Source of the DNA: Icerya purchasi
Taxonomy: Eukaryota > Arthropoda > Insecta > Hemiptera > Monophlebidae
Direction: 5' to 3'
Length of the DNA: 64,000 nt
Assembly (NCBI GenBank): GCA_039619475.1
Contig: CM077115.1
Span: 310,882,734-310,946,733 of the forward strand
This document shows positions 36,055-46,275 of this stretch, in pieces. The notes below the pieces were generated by a model that made no database searches, had not been told where the DNA came from, and saw only the letters and a program-made list of their open reading frames with translations. The position numbers and the translations under genes are program-made. Position 1 is the stretch's first letter. Each line of letters starts with the position of its first letter.

Positions 36055-36660
36055 TGTTGGGATCCCGGATGAATACGGGAACACTGATCAACTACTTTTC
36101 GGTGAAAAATAACAAAGACCGATCTAATTTGATTTCGCGTTTATTTCACGTAAGACGAAAGTGGTGATCAAATTACACGGTAGTAACGGATATAGATATA
36201 ATGATTCGTTAGCCTGCGAATACACGATTAGCGCTACGAAAGGCGAAAAACTAATCGGACAGACTTGTTCGATTTATCGGTTAATCCGATACCGCGGAGA
36301 CTTATTCCGGTATAGGTTTTGCCTAGAACCAGAATCAAACTAAATCTGAAAAAACATCGAAAAATGGGCCCGTATATATATCAGACTGGTCGACTGACCA
36401 CTTGATTAAAGTTGCGTTATTCGCAACAAAAGCGTGAATAAAAAAGAGAAGGCTTAATGAATTTAAAGGCGTCAGCGAATAAAGCTTATTGAATAGCGTA
36501 TATACCGTTAGGCGAAACGTAAACAGCGATGTTAACATTGCGTCATAAACCGGGACTTTTGGTTCGCAACACCGCGATTATAGCGCGGTGTCAGCGAATA
36601 ATATCTTAGCGAAGCGCGTGTACAGCAATTGCGAAATCGACGGAAGTTTAGAGCACAACA
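36055..36660 (-). repeat. Gypsy long terminal repeat (3' LTR), 606 bp
   Basis: On the minus strand the LTR starts TGTTGTGC at 36660, directly after a purine-rich tract (36674-36661) that would prime second-strand synthesis, and ends CCAACA at 36055, giving TGTTG...CAACA termini. Inside are a TATATATA promoter-like box (about 36372-36380) and an AATAAA signal (36145-36140). No second copy is in the window. Confidence 0.75.
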
Positions 36661-36807
36661 CTCTCTCTCCCTTATGAAAAAAAAAAAAAGAATGAAAGCG
36701 AAAGGAATACGAATATAAATATGCTGACAATAAAGCGATATAAAAAATAAAATTTCGATGTCAAAATTTCTTTTCGTTTTTTTTTTTTTTTTTTTTTAAA
36801 TTATCAC

Positions 36808-37330
36808 TTATTTATTGGTGATGATTACGCCGGTGCGCTGTTCCGATGGAGATGCTTGATCGGTGTTAGATGATGGGGCGGACTCCTTGCTACTTCCTTG
36901 GCGGTGTTGTTTGGAAAAGACTCTTCGAGCTGCATATAACACGGTGATGAACATGGTGGTGATGATGGCCACGACGGAAACTTGAAAGAGGCTGGAAAAG
37001 CTGGATCGGACGTCTTCTGTGGGATTAGTGTTTAAAACGTTGAGGACCGCAGAAAGTTCCTCATCGACGGCGTCGAAATTTTCGAGAGAAGGTTCTCCAA
37101 GATGGAGAGTGCTGGGCTTGCGACGAGTTTGGTTTTTCTGACTATATTTGATGTTATCCAGATCGATTGTAGGCATAACGTGATTGAAACTGACGTTGAC
37201 TTTTGATTGTCCGTTTAGAGAGATCGATGGCTCGGATGTAACGGAACAAGGAGGAAGAATTAGTTATAGAAGTGGGATAGGGAATGACATGGAACAGGGC
37301 GTAGTTTACAACGTTCACTAATGGTAGCTT
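36808..37330 (-). pseudogene. Envelope-type protein remnant, C-terminal part
   Basis: The open part (37176-36808 and in frame upstream to about 37260) ends with one hydrophobic segment of about 20 residues and a polar tail of about 35. A short upstream piece in another frame (about 37330-37265) has a YALFHVIPYPT block of the kind seen near the end of the ectodomain in gypsy-group envelope proteins. There is a frameshift between the two, and nearly all of the ectodomain is absent. The position, after integrase and before the LTR, supports the call. Confidence 0.6.
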
Positions 37331-37381
37331 AATTTTAACATTAAATTCGTATATTCGTTAAATATAAAAAATAAAAAAGAA

Positions 37382-38461
37382 TTACGTTGTGGCGTGGTCG
37401 CCATCACCTGAAAAATAGGCTTTTATTAAATTCGTATTATATTTAACATGTTTTCGCCCAATTAATAATACAACTACGTTATTATTTAATACTTTAATAA
37501 TTTTGTAGGGCCCTTTGAAATTAGGGGTTAATTTATTAAATCGCGTACTTTTGTTTATTAACATTACTAATTGTCCTACCTTGAACTCCTGCGGGTTAAT
37601 TTTCTTATCATAATATGTCTTAGTTTTATTCTTTTAGGCGATTATGTTTTCTCGCGCTATCTTATAAATAGTATTTAATCTAAGCTTAAGGTTACTAAAA
37701 TAATCGTCGTAAGTATAACGAAATTCAGGTTCAGCTGTAAGTGAGCTGGGGATGAAAGGTTTGTGACCGAAGAGGAGTTGGAAAGGGCAGAAATTAGTGG
37801 ATTTATGCACATTGGCATTATAAGAAAAACACGCATGGGCGACGAAATCGTCCCAATTACTCTGAGTGCCGTTGACGAAATGTTTCAGATAATCTTTTAA
37901 GGTGCGATGACTCCTTTCCAAACTGCCATTCGTTTGTGGGTGGTAAGGGGCGGAGAAAACGTGACGGACCTTAAATAATTTGCAGAGCTGAGAGATGATC
38001 TCAGAAGTAAACTCGGTTCTGCGATCTTAGAGTAAGGTTTGCGGAGTGCCAAAAAGACTAAAAAACTTAACCAGCTCCTCAGAAATTGTAGTGGCCTCAT
38101 GATTTGAAAGGGGAACGGCGTAAGAGAATTTTGTCAGGTCATCCTGTATCGTGAGGATGAACCTATTTCCCTTTTCCGTTATGGGGAGAGGGCCCACTAC
38201 GTCTATAGCTAGGCGTTGAAATGGGAAAGAGCTGGTGGTGGTTATCTCCATCGCATTTTTGACGGGTTTAAAGTTTGTTTTATGAATTTGACACGAGTGA
38301 CAGTTTTTAATGTATTTACGGATGTCACTCTTCATATTCGCCCAATAGTATTGGCCACGAATCTTAGCATAAGTGCGAAAGAACCCAGAATGACTGCTGG
38401 CTGCAGAACTGTGGGCTTCTTCCAAAATTTTGCTTATCTCTTCAGGAGTTTGAGGCTCCAT
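37382..38461 (-). pseudogene. Gypsy integrase, broken
   Basis: Integrase inserts the cDNA copy. The zinc-binding N-terminus shows HSG...CHSCQIHK (about 38400-38270). The catalytic core has its first Asp in AIDVVGPLP (about 38200), a second in DRRTEF just after an in-frame TAA (about 38027), and the Glu in LERSHR (about 37915). The usual Gly of the DRG motif is Arg here. The C-terminal part (37564-37382) contains FKGPYKIIKV, the GPY-type module. One stop and a shift near 37620 disable it. Confidence 0.85.
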
Positions 38462-38524
38462 TTTTTCATTTCTTAGAATGGTAATTTTAACATTTAAGTC
38501 CGCAAAAATATAAGAGATAGGAAT

Positions 38525-38916
38525 TTAAAATTTTTCGTAGTCGACGTGGGTGTGCGTGCCAGGAATTTTATTTATAAAAACATGCTTTTCGTTAAATTTT
38601 AACAGTAGTTCGGATAAAGTTAACGTTATATTAAATAACACACCGCAGTCCAAATTATCAAAGGAGTTTACGTTATAACAGCACAGATAAATGATTTTGT
38701 TAGCTCTTTTAATACGTCTCATATGGCCGACCTCCATATTGTTTACGTTATTGTCGCTAATGGAAGTGTTTACGTTATTGTCCGGTTTACAAACAAAGAC
38801 AACTGTCGGACTTTTATCGAAGGGTCTACTGTTAATTTCTTCTATAACAATTTGCCGACGCTGATTTTTAGAGAATTTTAAGAATCCATCATATGTTACT
38901 TTCTTTTTATCATTAA

Positions 38917-38958
<42 letters not shown>

Positions 38959-39868
38959 TTATTAAAACAGAATTAGTTTGACAGTTGAGGTCAGGAGGGT
39001 TCCGCGATAATGCGTCCGCGTTACTATTCTTCCTGCCTGGTTTGTACTTTATTTCATATCCATACTCTGCTAATTTAAGCCTCCAGCGCAACAGCCTAGA
39101 ACCAGGGTCTTTGCAGTTGAACAACCATGTTAGTGCTTTATGATCAGTAATGATCGTGAATTTTCGCCCGTAAAGGTAGGGTCGAAAATAATTTATGGTC
39201 CATACTATGGCAATTAATTCCTTTTCTGTAGTACTTTAATTAATTTCATGTTCATTGAGCGTTCCACTAGCATAAGCAATAGGTCGATCTTGACCGGGAG
39301 TACCTTGCGATAGAACAGCACCAATGGCGAGACCACTAGCATCGGTGGTAAGAAGGAATTCTTTTGAAAAATCGGAGTATTGTAAGAGCGAATCACAGGT
39401 CAGAATCTTTTTGAAATCGTTGAAAGCGTCTTGTTGAGTAGAACTCCAATTGAAAGGCTGATCCTTCTTCAAAAGAAGAGTTAAAGGTTTGGCAATTTTT
39501 GCGAAATTCTTTACGAAACGTCTGTAGTAACCTACCAGGCCTAAGAACGATTTAATTTCTTTAGAAGATTTAGGTCTGGGGAACTCGACAATGGCCTGGA
39601 TTTTAGAGGGATTTGGGCGAAGACCATTTTCAGAAATTATATGGCCTAAATAACCGACCTTTTTTCTCAGGAATTCGCATTTATCGGGCTGTAACCGAAG
39701 GTTGTTATTTTTTAATCAGTCAAAAACAGATTCTAAGCGATCGAGATGCTCTCGTAGACTAGTAGAATGCACAATGACATCGTCCATGTGCACGAAGCAT
39801 TGATTCCCTTGCAAACCGGCTAGGACAGAGTTCATCAACCGCTGGAAGGTGGCGTTTCTGAAAGTCTA
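38525..39868 (-). pseudogene. Gypsy reverse transcriptase (second half) and RNase H, broken
   Basis: It starts inside reverse transcriptase at FRNATFQRLM (about 39866). The catalytic motif reads HMDDVIV (about 39790) where most relatives have YxDD. A TGA lies near 39720. The connection domain shows GLVGYYRRFVKNF, and RNase H shows LTTDASGLAIGAVL (about 39340), then an in-frame TAA at 39236 and [12 protein letters not shown]. The frame at 39124-38525 continues beyond RNase H and holds an asparagine run. Confidence 0.88.
38920..38956. repeat. (ATT)n trinucleotide repeat
   Basis: About 12 repeats of a trinucleotide that the gypsy frame on the minus strand reads as polyasparagine, between RNase H and integrase. 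Confidence 0.9.
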
Positions 39869-40859
39869 GTTTTATGTAAAGAACTAAAAAAGAGAGGACG
39901 GCCTTCTATGTCTAGTTCAACTTCATTTCTATACCAGGTCCATCTCGTGTATAAAGAGAAGTCATACCTTTTGTGGGAATGCATTATGATGATTATAGGC
40001 ATTTTTCAGCGAAGTGTTAAAAGATCACTTATTTGTGGTAATTATTTTTCTATTAGCGTATGTTAACAAAAAAAAAAAAAAAGAAGAAGAAGAAAGTAAA
40101 TGAAATTTATAGAATGAGAGAAATATTTGGTGAATCTCACTATTTATTTCTTCAAGTTACAAATAATAAAAGCACATTTTTGGAATACACCAGAATGAGT
40201 ATATAAACGTTTAATTATTTAGCGAATGTGATATTTCGAAATATGTTGCTAGTATTTCTAATAAACTTTAAGCGCCAAAGTTCAATAGAAGAAATAAAAT
40301 TAAGATTTATTAAAAATATTGTACTTGGAAATTTCTATTTCTAATATAGACTACTTTAAAAAGTTTAACTTTTTAATATATTATATAATTATTTAAGTTT
40401 TTTAAAAATTCACTAAATTTCGAAGTATAGAATTTAAATTTTATCAATAATACTTTATTAGCAAATGTACTTATTTTTATGTTGCAATTTGTAAAAAAAA
40501 CTTTGGATACTTTTCTTGCATAATTGCAATTATTTTAAAATAAATCAAGTTTTAATCACATTAATTTTTTTTCACCATATTCTTTCTTTTATAATTTAAA
40601 TCGACAATTTTTCCACTTCCATAATTAATTTTTTGTTCCATTATTAAAATACGTAAACAAACAACTAACCACATTATCGATATTGTAAACAATATTTAAA
40701 ATCTGTGTGCGGTTGAAGAAAATCAAATCAATCCCCGTGCGTGCGTTTTAATCGCACACACACACCGCCACCTCAAATTGGCCACACTGCACAGATTACA
40801 TTAGTTCGAAAGGAAATCTGCAACACACACTCGCATCGCCGTCCAATTTGGACGCGGCC
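39869..40859. other. No gene recognised
   Basis: AT-rich sequence beyond the truncated gypsy end. There is an A tract and AAG run near 40065-40095, and a GC-richer stretch with CACACA at 40735-40860. Confidence 0.5.
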
Positions 40860-40862
40860 TAA

Positions 40863-41761
40863 GGGAGAGCGCCCGTCTAAGCGATACGATTCCGATACGA
40901 CAGCGATTTTGAATCGTAAGCGATAGCAACACGATTCCGATACGACCTAACGCCCACTTAAGCAACGCGATTTATCCGCTGGAGAAGCAACTTAATTTAT
41001 GATGTGGTGTGATAGTGCAAAAAATGTCATATTTTTCTTCGTTTTCCTGTTCTTTTTTTAGTGAAGAAGCAATGTATCATTAGTAAATCTTAACAATTTA
41101 AATCAAAAAAGAAACCAACGTTATTGAGTACATCCATTTTTTCAAAAGAGTAACAAAATAAACGCTTTAATGTTTATAAAAAACTGAATATATACTCGGA
41201 AAAGTTCTAAAGTTTTTATGGAATGAATAAGGAAACGTTTAATTGGTTAGTAAAGAAAATTGGCCAAAAATTGTAAAAAAAACACCCATTTTAGAATATT
41301 TATACACCGCAGAAACGTATTTTAATCACATTACGGGAAATACATTTGTTAATTATGTATATCTAAATGTGAAACATTTTCTATACCATATACATATATA
41401 TTGCTGTTAATTTATATTACATAACAAAATAAGAAAATGTAAATATTAATATTTATTTCATAAATATGAATTGTTTTTAAAAATATTCTGAAATAAATTT
41501 AAAACACCGATTTTAAATTGTTATTTTTGCCGATTATTCATATTACGTATAAAAATTCAGAATGTAAACAAACAATCGCTTGCTCAAGCAACTAAAAATA
41601 AAACATGTAGCACTCGAGCGACAGCGATACGATAGTTGCTTATCGGTTGCTTGTCGCATCGCGTCAGTGGGCGCTAACTCATATAATAACGTGGGTTATA
41701 TTCTGAACTACATTTTGTTGCTATCGTATCGGAATCGTATCGCTTCGGTGGGCGCTCTCCC
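40863..41761. mobile_element. 899-bp TAA-flanked terminal-inverted-repeat element
   Basis: The left end GGGAGAGCGCCC (40863-40874) and right end GGGCGCTCTCCC (41750-41761) are perfect inverted repeats. After a short mismatch the repeats continue with AAGCGATACGATTCCGATAC on both sides. TAA is present immediately outside both ends (40860-40862 and 41762-41764), a 3-bp target duplication as made by PIF/Harbinger transposases. Subterminal regions carry further copies of the GCGATACGAT motif in both orientations, while the centre is AT-rich. No transposase is encoded. Confidence 0.88.
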
Positions 41762-41764
41762 TAA

Positions 41765-42519
41765 GACTTGAGTTTTTGAACTGATCGCTCTGTTCAAATT
41801 TACAAATGCTCTATACTTACAACTTTACGATTCTAACATTATTATTGTCATCTACAATGCTTCTTTTAACGAAAGTTGTATATAAAGCGTTCGCTAACCA
41901 TCGGACCGCGCGAACCTTCATCCAAAACTAAACTAAACACGTTTCCGCAAAAAGCAACTAGTTGTTCCAATAAAAACCGATGACATTCCTTCAAACTGGC
42001 TACCCGTTTATGGAGCGCTGTAAGTTCGATTTGAATTTTAAGTTAAATAATATTTATGAATTCGAACACCGAATAAATTAAATAAAACACAGACAAACTT
42101 TATCGAACATAAAAAAAGGGAAGGAGGAAATAATACGAAATTTAGTATCGATAATTTGAAATATTGGCAAAAGGAAAAGACATTAAATAAACAGTCATGG
42201 ATGTAAAAGCTAAATCGGAAAGTGGCAAACAGATAGACCAAGACAGAAAAAACAATCGTAGAAGCGAAAAAGGAAAATAAAAAAGAAATTAAATTTACAA
42301 CAACATTCTCGGCGCACATTCGGGCCGCAAACGCTCTCGTTTAAATTAAGCAGTTGCTCATAGAGGGCGGTCAACATGAATAATGGTCGCACTGGCTACA
42401 CGGAGACATAGGAAAAGCAAGAGGAAAAATAAACTAAGAATCGAAACTGTGGAGCAAAACTTATCAGTTATTTCGCCATATTACGGGCATGTTTACAAAC
42501 TAAACGGATATAAATATGA
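41765..42519. other. No gene recognised
   Basis: Mixed-composition sequence with overlapping minus-strand open frames (42038-42392) lacking known motifs. Confidence 0.5.
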
Positions 42520-43760
42520 CTACTTATAAAATTCTCGCCCAGTTTTTGTTTTTATATTGATGAAAGAATCCATTAGATACACCACGGCATACTTAGTAAT
42601 TACATCTAAAGTCAACTCGTGTAACCTTAAACCGAACAATGAAAGTAAATGCACATTTTTAACAAAAAAGAAGTTATATGTACTGAAAATATCTGAGAAC
42701 AGCTTGCTGCGGTTATTTGATGAAGTCTGCATAACGTTGTGGAAACCTTCGGGCTCGTTTACGTCTTCAAATATCAGTCTCTTTGACTATTTCTTTGTCC
42801 TCCTGGTATGATTGTAGCTGTTCGCCGACGACGATGTTAGCGGTAACGCCGAAGCTATTGATTTGCGTTTGTTTTGGCAACAATGGATAGGTCGAGTCGT
42901 GATCAGTGACCACTGAATTATCAACCGATAACGGATCCTCTTCCTCTTCCTTCCATTCTAAATCTGATTTTGATTTATCTGTACCGACGTAACCGTTGCT
43001 GACTTGGTTTCGATTGAAATCGAATTTCCGGCAGTTCGTTGTAAAACATTGACTAGTAAGAATCGTCAAAGATCACGGAATTTAACTTGCCGCTTAGTAA
43101 ATTCGATTCCATTTCTAGTTCGTTAATCAAGTCCGGTTTGATAGACGACGTACCAAAATCGTCTAAAGTTCGCGGCTTCACGTTGTTACAGTGACATTCG
43201 GTAATTGGGTCTTCGGCGTTAATTCACGAACAATCATGTTTGTACAGTGTCAACGTCAAAACCGCTCATAAGCGATTCTTCAGTGGAATCTGGTTTATGA
43301 AGAGCTGAATCGTGATGGCGCGTTTGATCATCGCGATACCGTTCACAGTCGTTTTCTTTTTGATTATCGTTGCTCGCTTCCTTTATATGTCAATAGTTTC
43401 TAGGGACGTGTCCGTTGCCGATTCGGCGAAATTACATTGCGAGTTCTTGGAGTGCAGCTTCGTGATTTCAAACTCACCAGCGGTCGACGACGTCACTTCT
43501 TTCACGTTTTTATTGACGTTTTCCGCGATCTCGTTCATCTTCTCGTCGAATTTAGCTTCCTCGGCGAGCGCGTTATTATTCTCGACCAGAGATGCATCAC
43601 TCGATTTGTGCCGGAATCGTTGAAGCCGTGAAAAATATTGATCTCATCGACGGCAAATGCAGTTCGGTACTCGTTTACAATCGCTAGAATTTGGCCAAAT
43701 AAATGTGAGACCTATTCACCAATCTGCAGATCCTTCTTGCGAATGATTAGAACAAGGGCT
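42520..43760 (-). pseudogene. Unrecognised decayed coding sequence, hydrophilic protein
   Basis: Successive minus-strand segments read as plausible protein in alternating frames: about 43760-43620 (GQILAIVNEYRTAFAVDEIN), 43610-43400 (EEAKFDEKMNEIAENVNK), 43205-43070 (DPITECHC and KPDLINELEMES), 43069-42767 and 42765-42520. Composition is rich in Glu, Asp, Ser and Asn, and the DNA is less AT-rich than its surroundings. No splice sites are needed to join the parts, only shifts and three or four stops, so a processed pseudogene or an old intronless gene is likely. I do not recognise the family. Confidence 0.5.
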
Positions 43761-44258
43761 GATCAGTGTCAACTGAACTAAACATGATGAATTGTTGTGT
43801 AGTTCCTTGTCTCATTGGACGCGATGCTGCTGTTTATCCGACTGGTATTCAACCTCGAACGCGTTGATCTTTTTATAACAAACGAATACGCCATAATAAA
43901 AGAAATGTTTACGCTGACAAACAATACTAACTGCAGCTAATATTCTTTTCCGCTCGTTAGTATTTTACATCTTTCGCACATTTGCAATAAAAGCATATCA
44001 GCTTTTTCATAGAATAACAAGCAAACGTCAAAGTCAAATTTTAAAAGATCATTTTTTTTTTTTATTGTTTCACTTTTCCGTCAAAAATAAATCATCTAAT
44101 TTTGAAATTTAAAAATATACGGCTAATTGAACCATTTCAAAATGTTTTAGCAACTACTTTTGACATAACTGTAAACAAAGCGAATAAAAAGAATTTTATT
44201 TCATATTAAATTGTTCCATTCTTAAACAGCTCGTATTAAGTGCGGGGCGGGAAATATT

Positions 44259-44293
44259 GGAGTTTTGAGGGGGCAATGCTCCCTCAAAACTCC
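44259..44293. repeat. Perfect 13-bp hairpin
   Basis: GGAGTTTTGAGGG at 44259-44271 and its reverse complement at 44281-44293, with a 9-base loop. It lies just left of the inverted hAT fragments and could be an element terminus. Confidence 0.7.
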
Positions 44294-44504
44294 CAACTGG
44301 ATTCATCGCTGATTGGAACTGTTAATAACGCTAATACAAATTTCACGATGTTGGCAAAACGTTTTCTTTCAGATTTATCGCAATTGTCATGTACTTCCGA
44401 ATAAAATTCGGTTGAATCTGAAATCTTCAATCATGTTTTATTACTCAGTTACTGCCACTCGGACTCAACATCATTTTTATTACCATAAAGGTGAGTCCGC
44501 TGAA

Positions 44505-44778
44505 TGAAGTTCAATGCGATGCTGGGCTTGACTTGAGATGTTGCAACCCTTGGATGCATATCAGCAATCATTTTCAATATTGATAAATTTTCCGGAAGCC
44601 GTTTTTGAATATCTTCAGTTAGTTGACATAAAAAGTTCTCACAGCGTTCTTTCGTGTCTAATAAGTCGTTTTTTTCAAGCTCTTCCGATATTGTTTGAAA
44701 ATCATAGCCAAAATAGATTGAATTGGTATGCATAAGATGTTGTCTGAAGTCGAATTCTAATAGGTCACAGTTAGTCAC
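44505..44778 (-). pseudogene. hAT-type transposase fragment, left arm of inverted pair
   Basis: The frame contains RCENFLCQLTEDIQKRLPENL and ILKMIADMHPRVA, a segment that lies before the C-terminal dimerisation region in one large hAT transposase group. It is the reverse complement of 45077-45357 at roughly 90 percent identity by eye. The reading is open for 109 codons. Confidence 0.65.
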
Positions 44779-45076
44779 TTTCTCTTATTGTGAAGGTACG
44801 ACAAGTCGGTTAAGTCAATTTTTATACAACAAAAATAAGTCCTCAAACAGGTATTGCGCAATCAATTATTTTACATACTTAGTACTTTCAGACGACTACC
44901 TGCATATGGAGTCACTTATATTATTAGGTTACTACTTAGTAAAAAGATATTTAACTAAACGGTTGGTTATTTATCAAATTTCTGATAAAAAAATTTGAAG
45001 TATTTTTAATGCCACTAAAATTATCCCTAAAAATATTAGGATCCTAAAAAAATCCTATTTTACATTTTTTCCTCAG

Positions 45077-45357
45077 TGGTTAACTGTGACTTAGTAGAAT
45101 TCGACTTCGGACAACATCTTATGCATACCAATTCAATCTATTTTGGCTATGATTTTCAAACAATATCGGAAGAGCTTGAAAAAAACGACTTATTAGACAC
45201 GAAAGAACACTGTGAGAACTTTTTATGTCAACTAACTGAAGAAATTTAAAAATGGCTTCTGGAAAATTTATCAATATTGAAAATGATTGCTGATTTGCAT
45301 CCAAGGGTTGCAAAATCTCAAAACGAGCCTAGGATCGCAACAATATTGAACTTCACT
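45077..45357 (+). pseudogene. hAT-type transposase fragment, right arm of inverted pair
   Basis: This is the plus-strand copy of the same fragment, with FRQHL-like, TISEELEKNDLLDTKE-like and LENLSILKMIADLHPRVA-like blocks. An in-frame TAA (after EEI) and substitutions show it has decayed more than the left arm. The spacer of about 300 bases between arms is AT-rich. Confidence 0.65.
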
Positions 45358-46075
45358 TTACGGTTGAAATCCATCACAATTTGAAGGAAAAAAAAGTTTC
45401 CTAGCTTGAAAAATGACCGAGATATTATAAAAAAACTAGAAATCACAAATTTGTGCCTTATAAAGCTCTATGAGAGTTTAGGGGTCAAAAAATCCAGGTA
45501 TCGGCGTTTCCATTGATGCCGAACATAATGACATAATTACTTTTCCAAATGACTTAAGGACCGATTTGATCATTTTATCCAGCTGGACCCTTTAGGGAGA
45601 AAACCCCTAAGTTGGGAACTCTGCTTAGCAGCGGTAAGATTAATAGTATCCCAGAGTGGTAATTTTAGGAGTGATAAATAAAGAAACGACGCAAAATTCA
45701 GCAAACGATTTACACAAACAGAAAATAATATTTTATTTGCAATTGTTTTTTGCCTAATTAAATATTAAAATTTGATTTCATTTGAAATGAATATGGTTGA
45801 TACTATTTTTTTAAAATGAAATATAGAATATGGCAGCCGAAGTAGATATAAAGGAAATAATTTTCATTCACTCTATCGGATATATCAAGTTTCTAAAATT
45901 AAAATCTTAATATATTATTACTTTTTTCTTTATTTGGAGATTGAAGCATGGTATACAATAAAATAAGTATGGCTTTCCATTATCACCATTCACGCATGCA
46001 TGAAATGGTCGCAACCTGTATTTTAACATTATTTATATTGCTTATTTTATTAATTAATTATCTCTTTTTTTTTCA
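45358..46075. other. No gene recognised
   Basis: AT-rich spacer. A short inverted pair GGGTTTTC-like near 45590-45610 may be the end of a hAT-type element. Confidence 0.4.
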
Positions 46076-46275
46076 ACTGTCTTAAATTATAAAAGTCGTG
46101 CAAATATCGTACATTTTTAATATTAAATTGTGTAACAAATATTTAAAACAATATTTCATTAAAATATTTACTTAAACTATATTAAAATAATTTAAAAAAA
46201 AAATCTTAGCGCTATTTTAAATTATACAATTTGATTTTATGAATAATTATTTTTTTAAATTTTAATGGTTTACAG

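Larger units (their letters stand above)
36055..39868 (-). mobile_element. 5'-truncated gypsy-family retroelement with env remnant
   Basis: The order on the minus strand is reverse transcriptase (second half), RNase H, integrase, a short env-type remnant, polypurine tract, LTR. This is the layout of the insect env-bearing gypsy group. The element starts in the middle of reverse transcriptase at about 39868, so gag, protease and the 5' LTR are missing. In-frame stops occur near 39720, at 39236 and near 38027, and the env region is mostly deleted. It is an inactive old copy. Confidence 0.85.

Noticed and set aside
36161..36343. 60-codon plus-strand frame
   Set aside because: It lies entirely inside the gypsy LTR and has no sign of coding function.
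41580..41771. 63-codon plus-strand frame
   Set aside because: It covers the right terminal repeat of the TAA-flanked element and reflects its repeated motifs.
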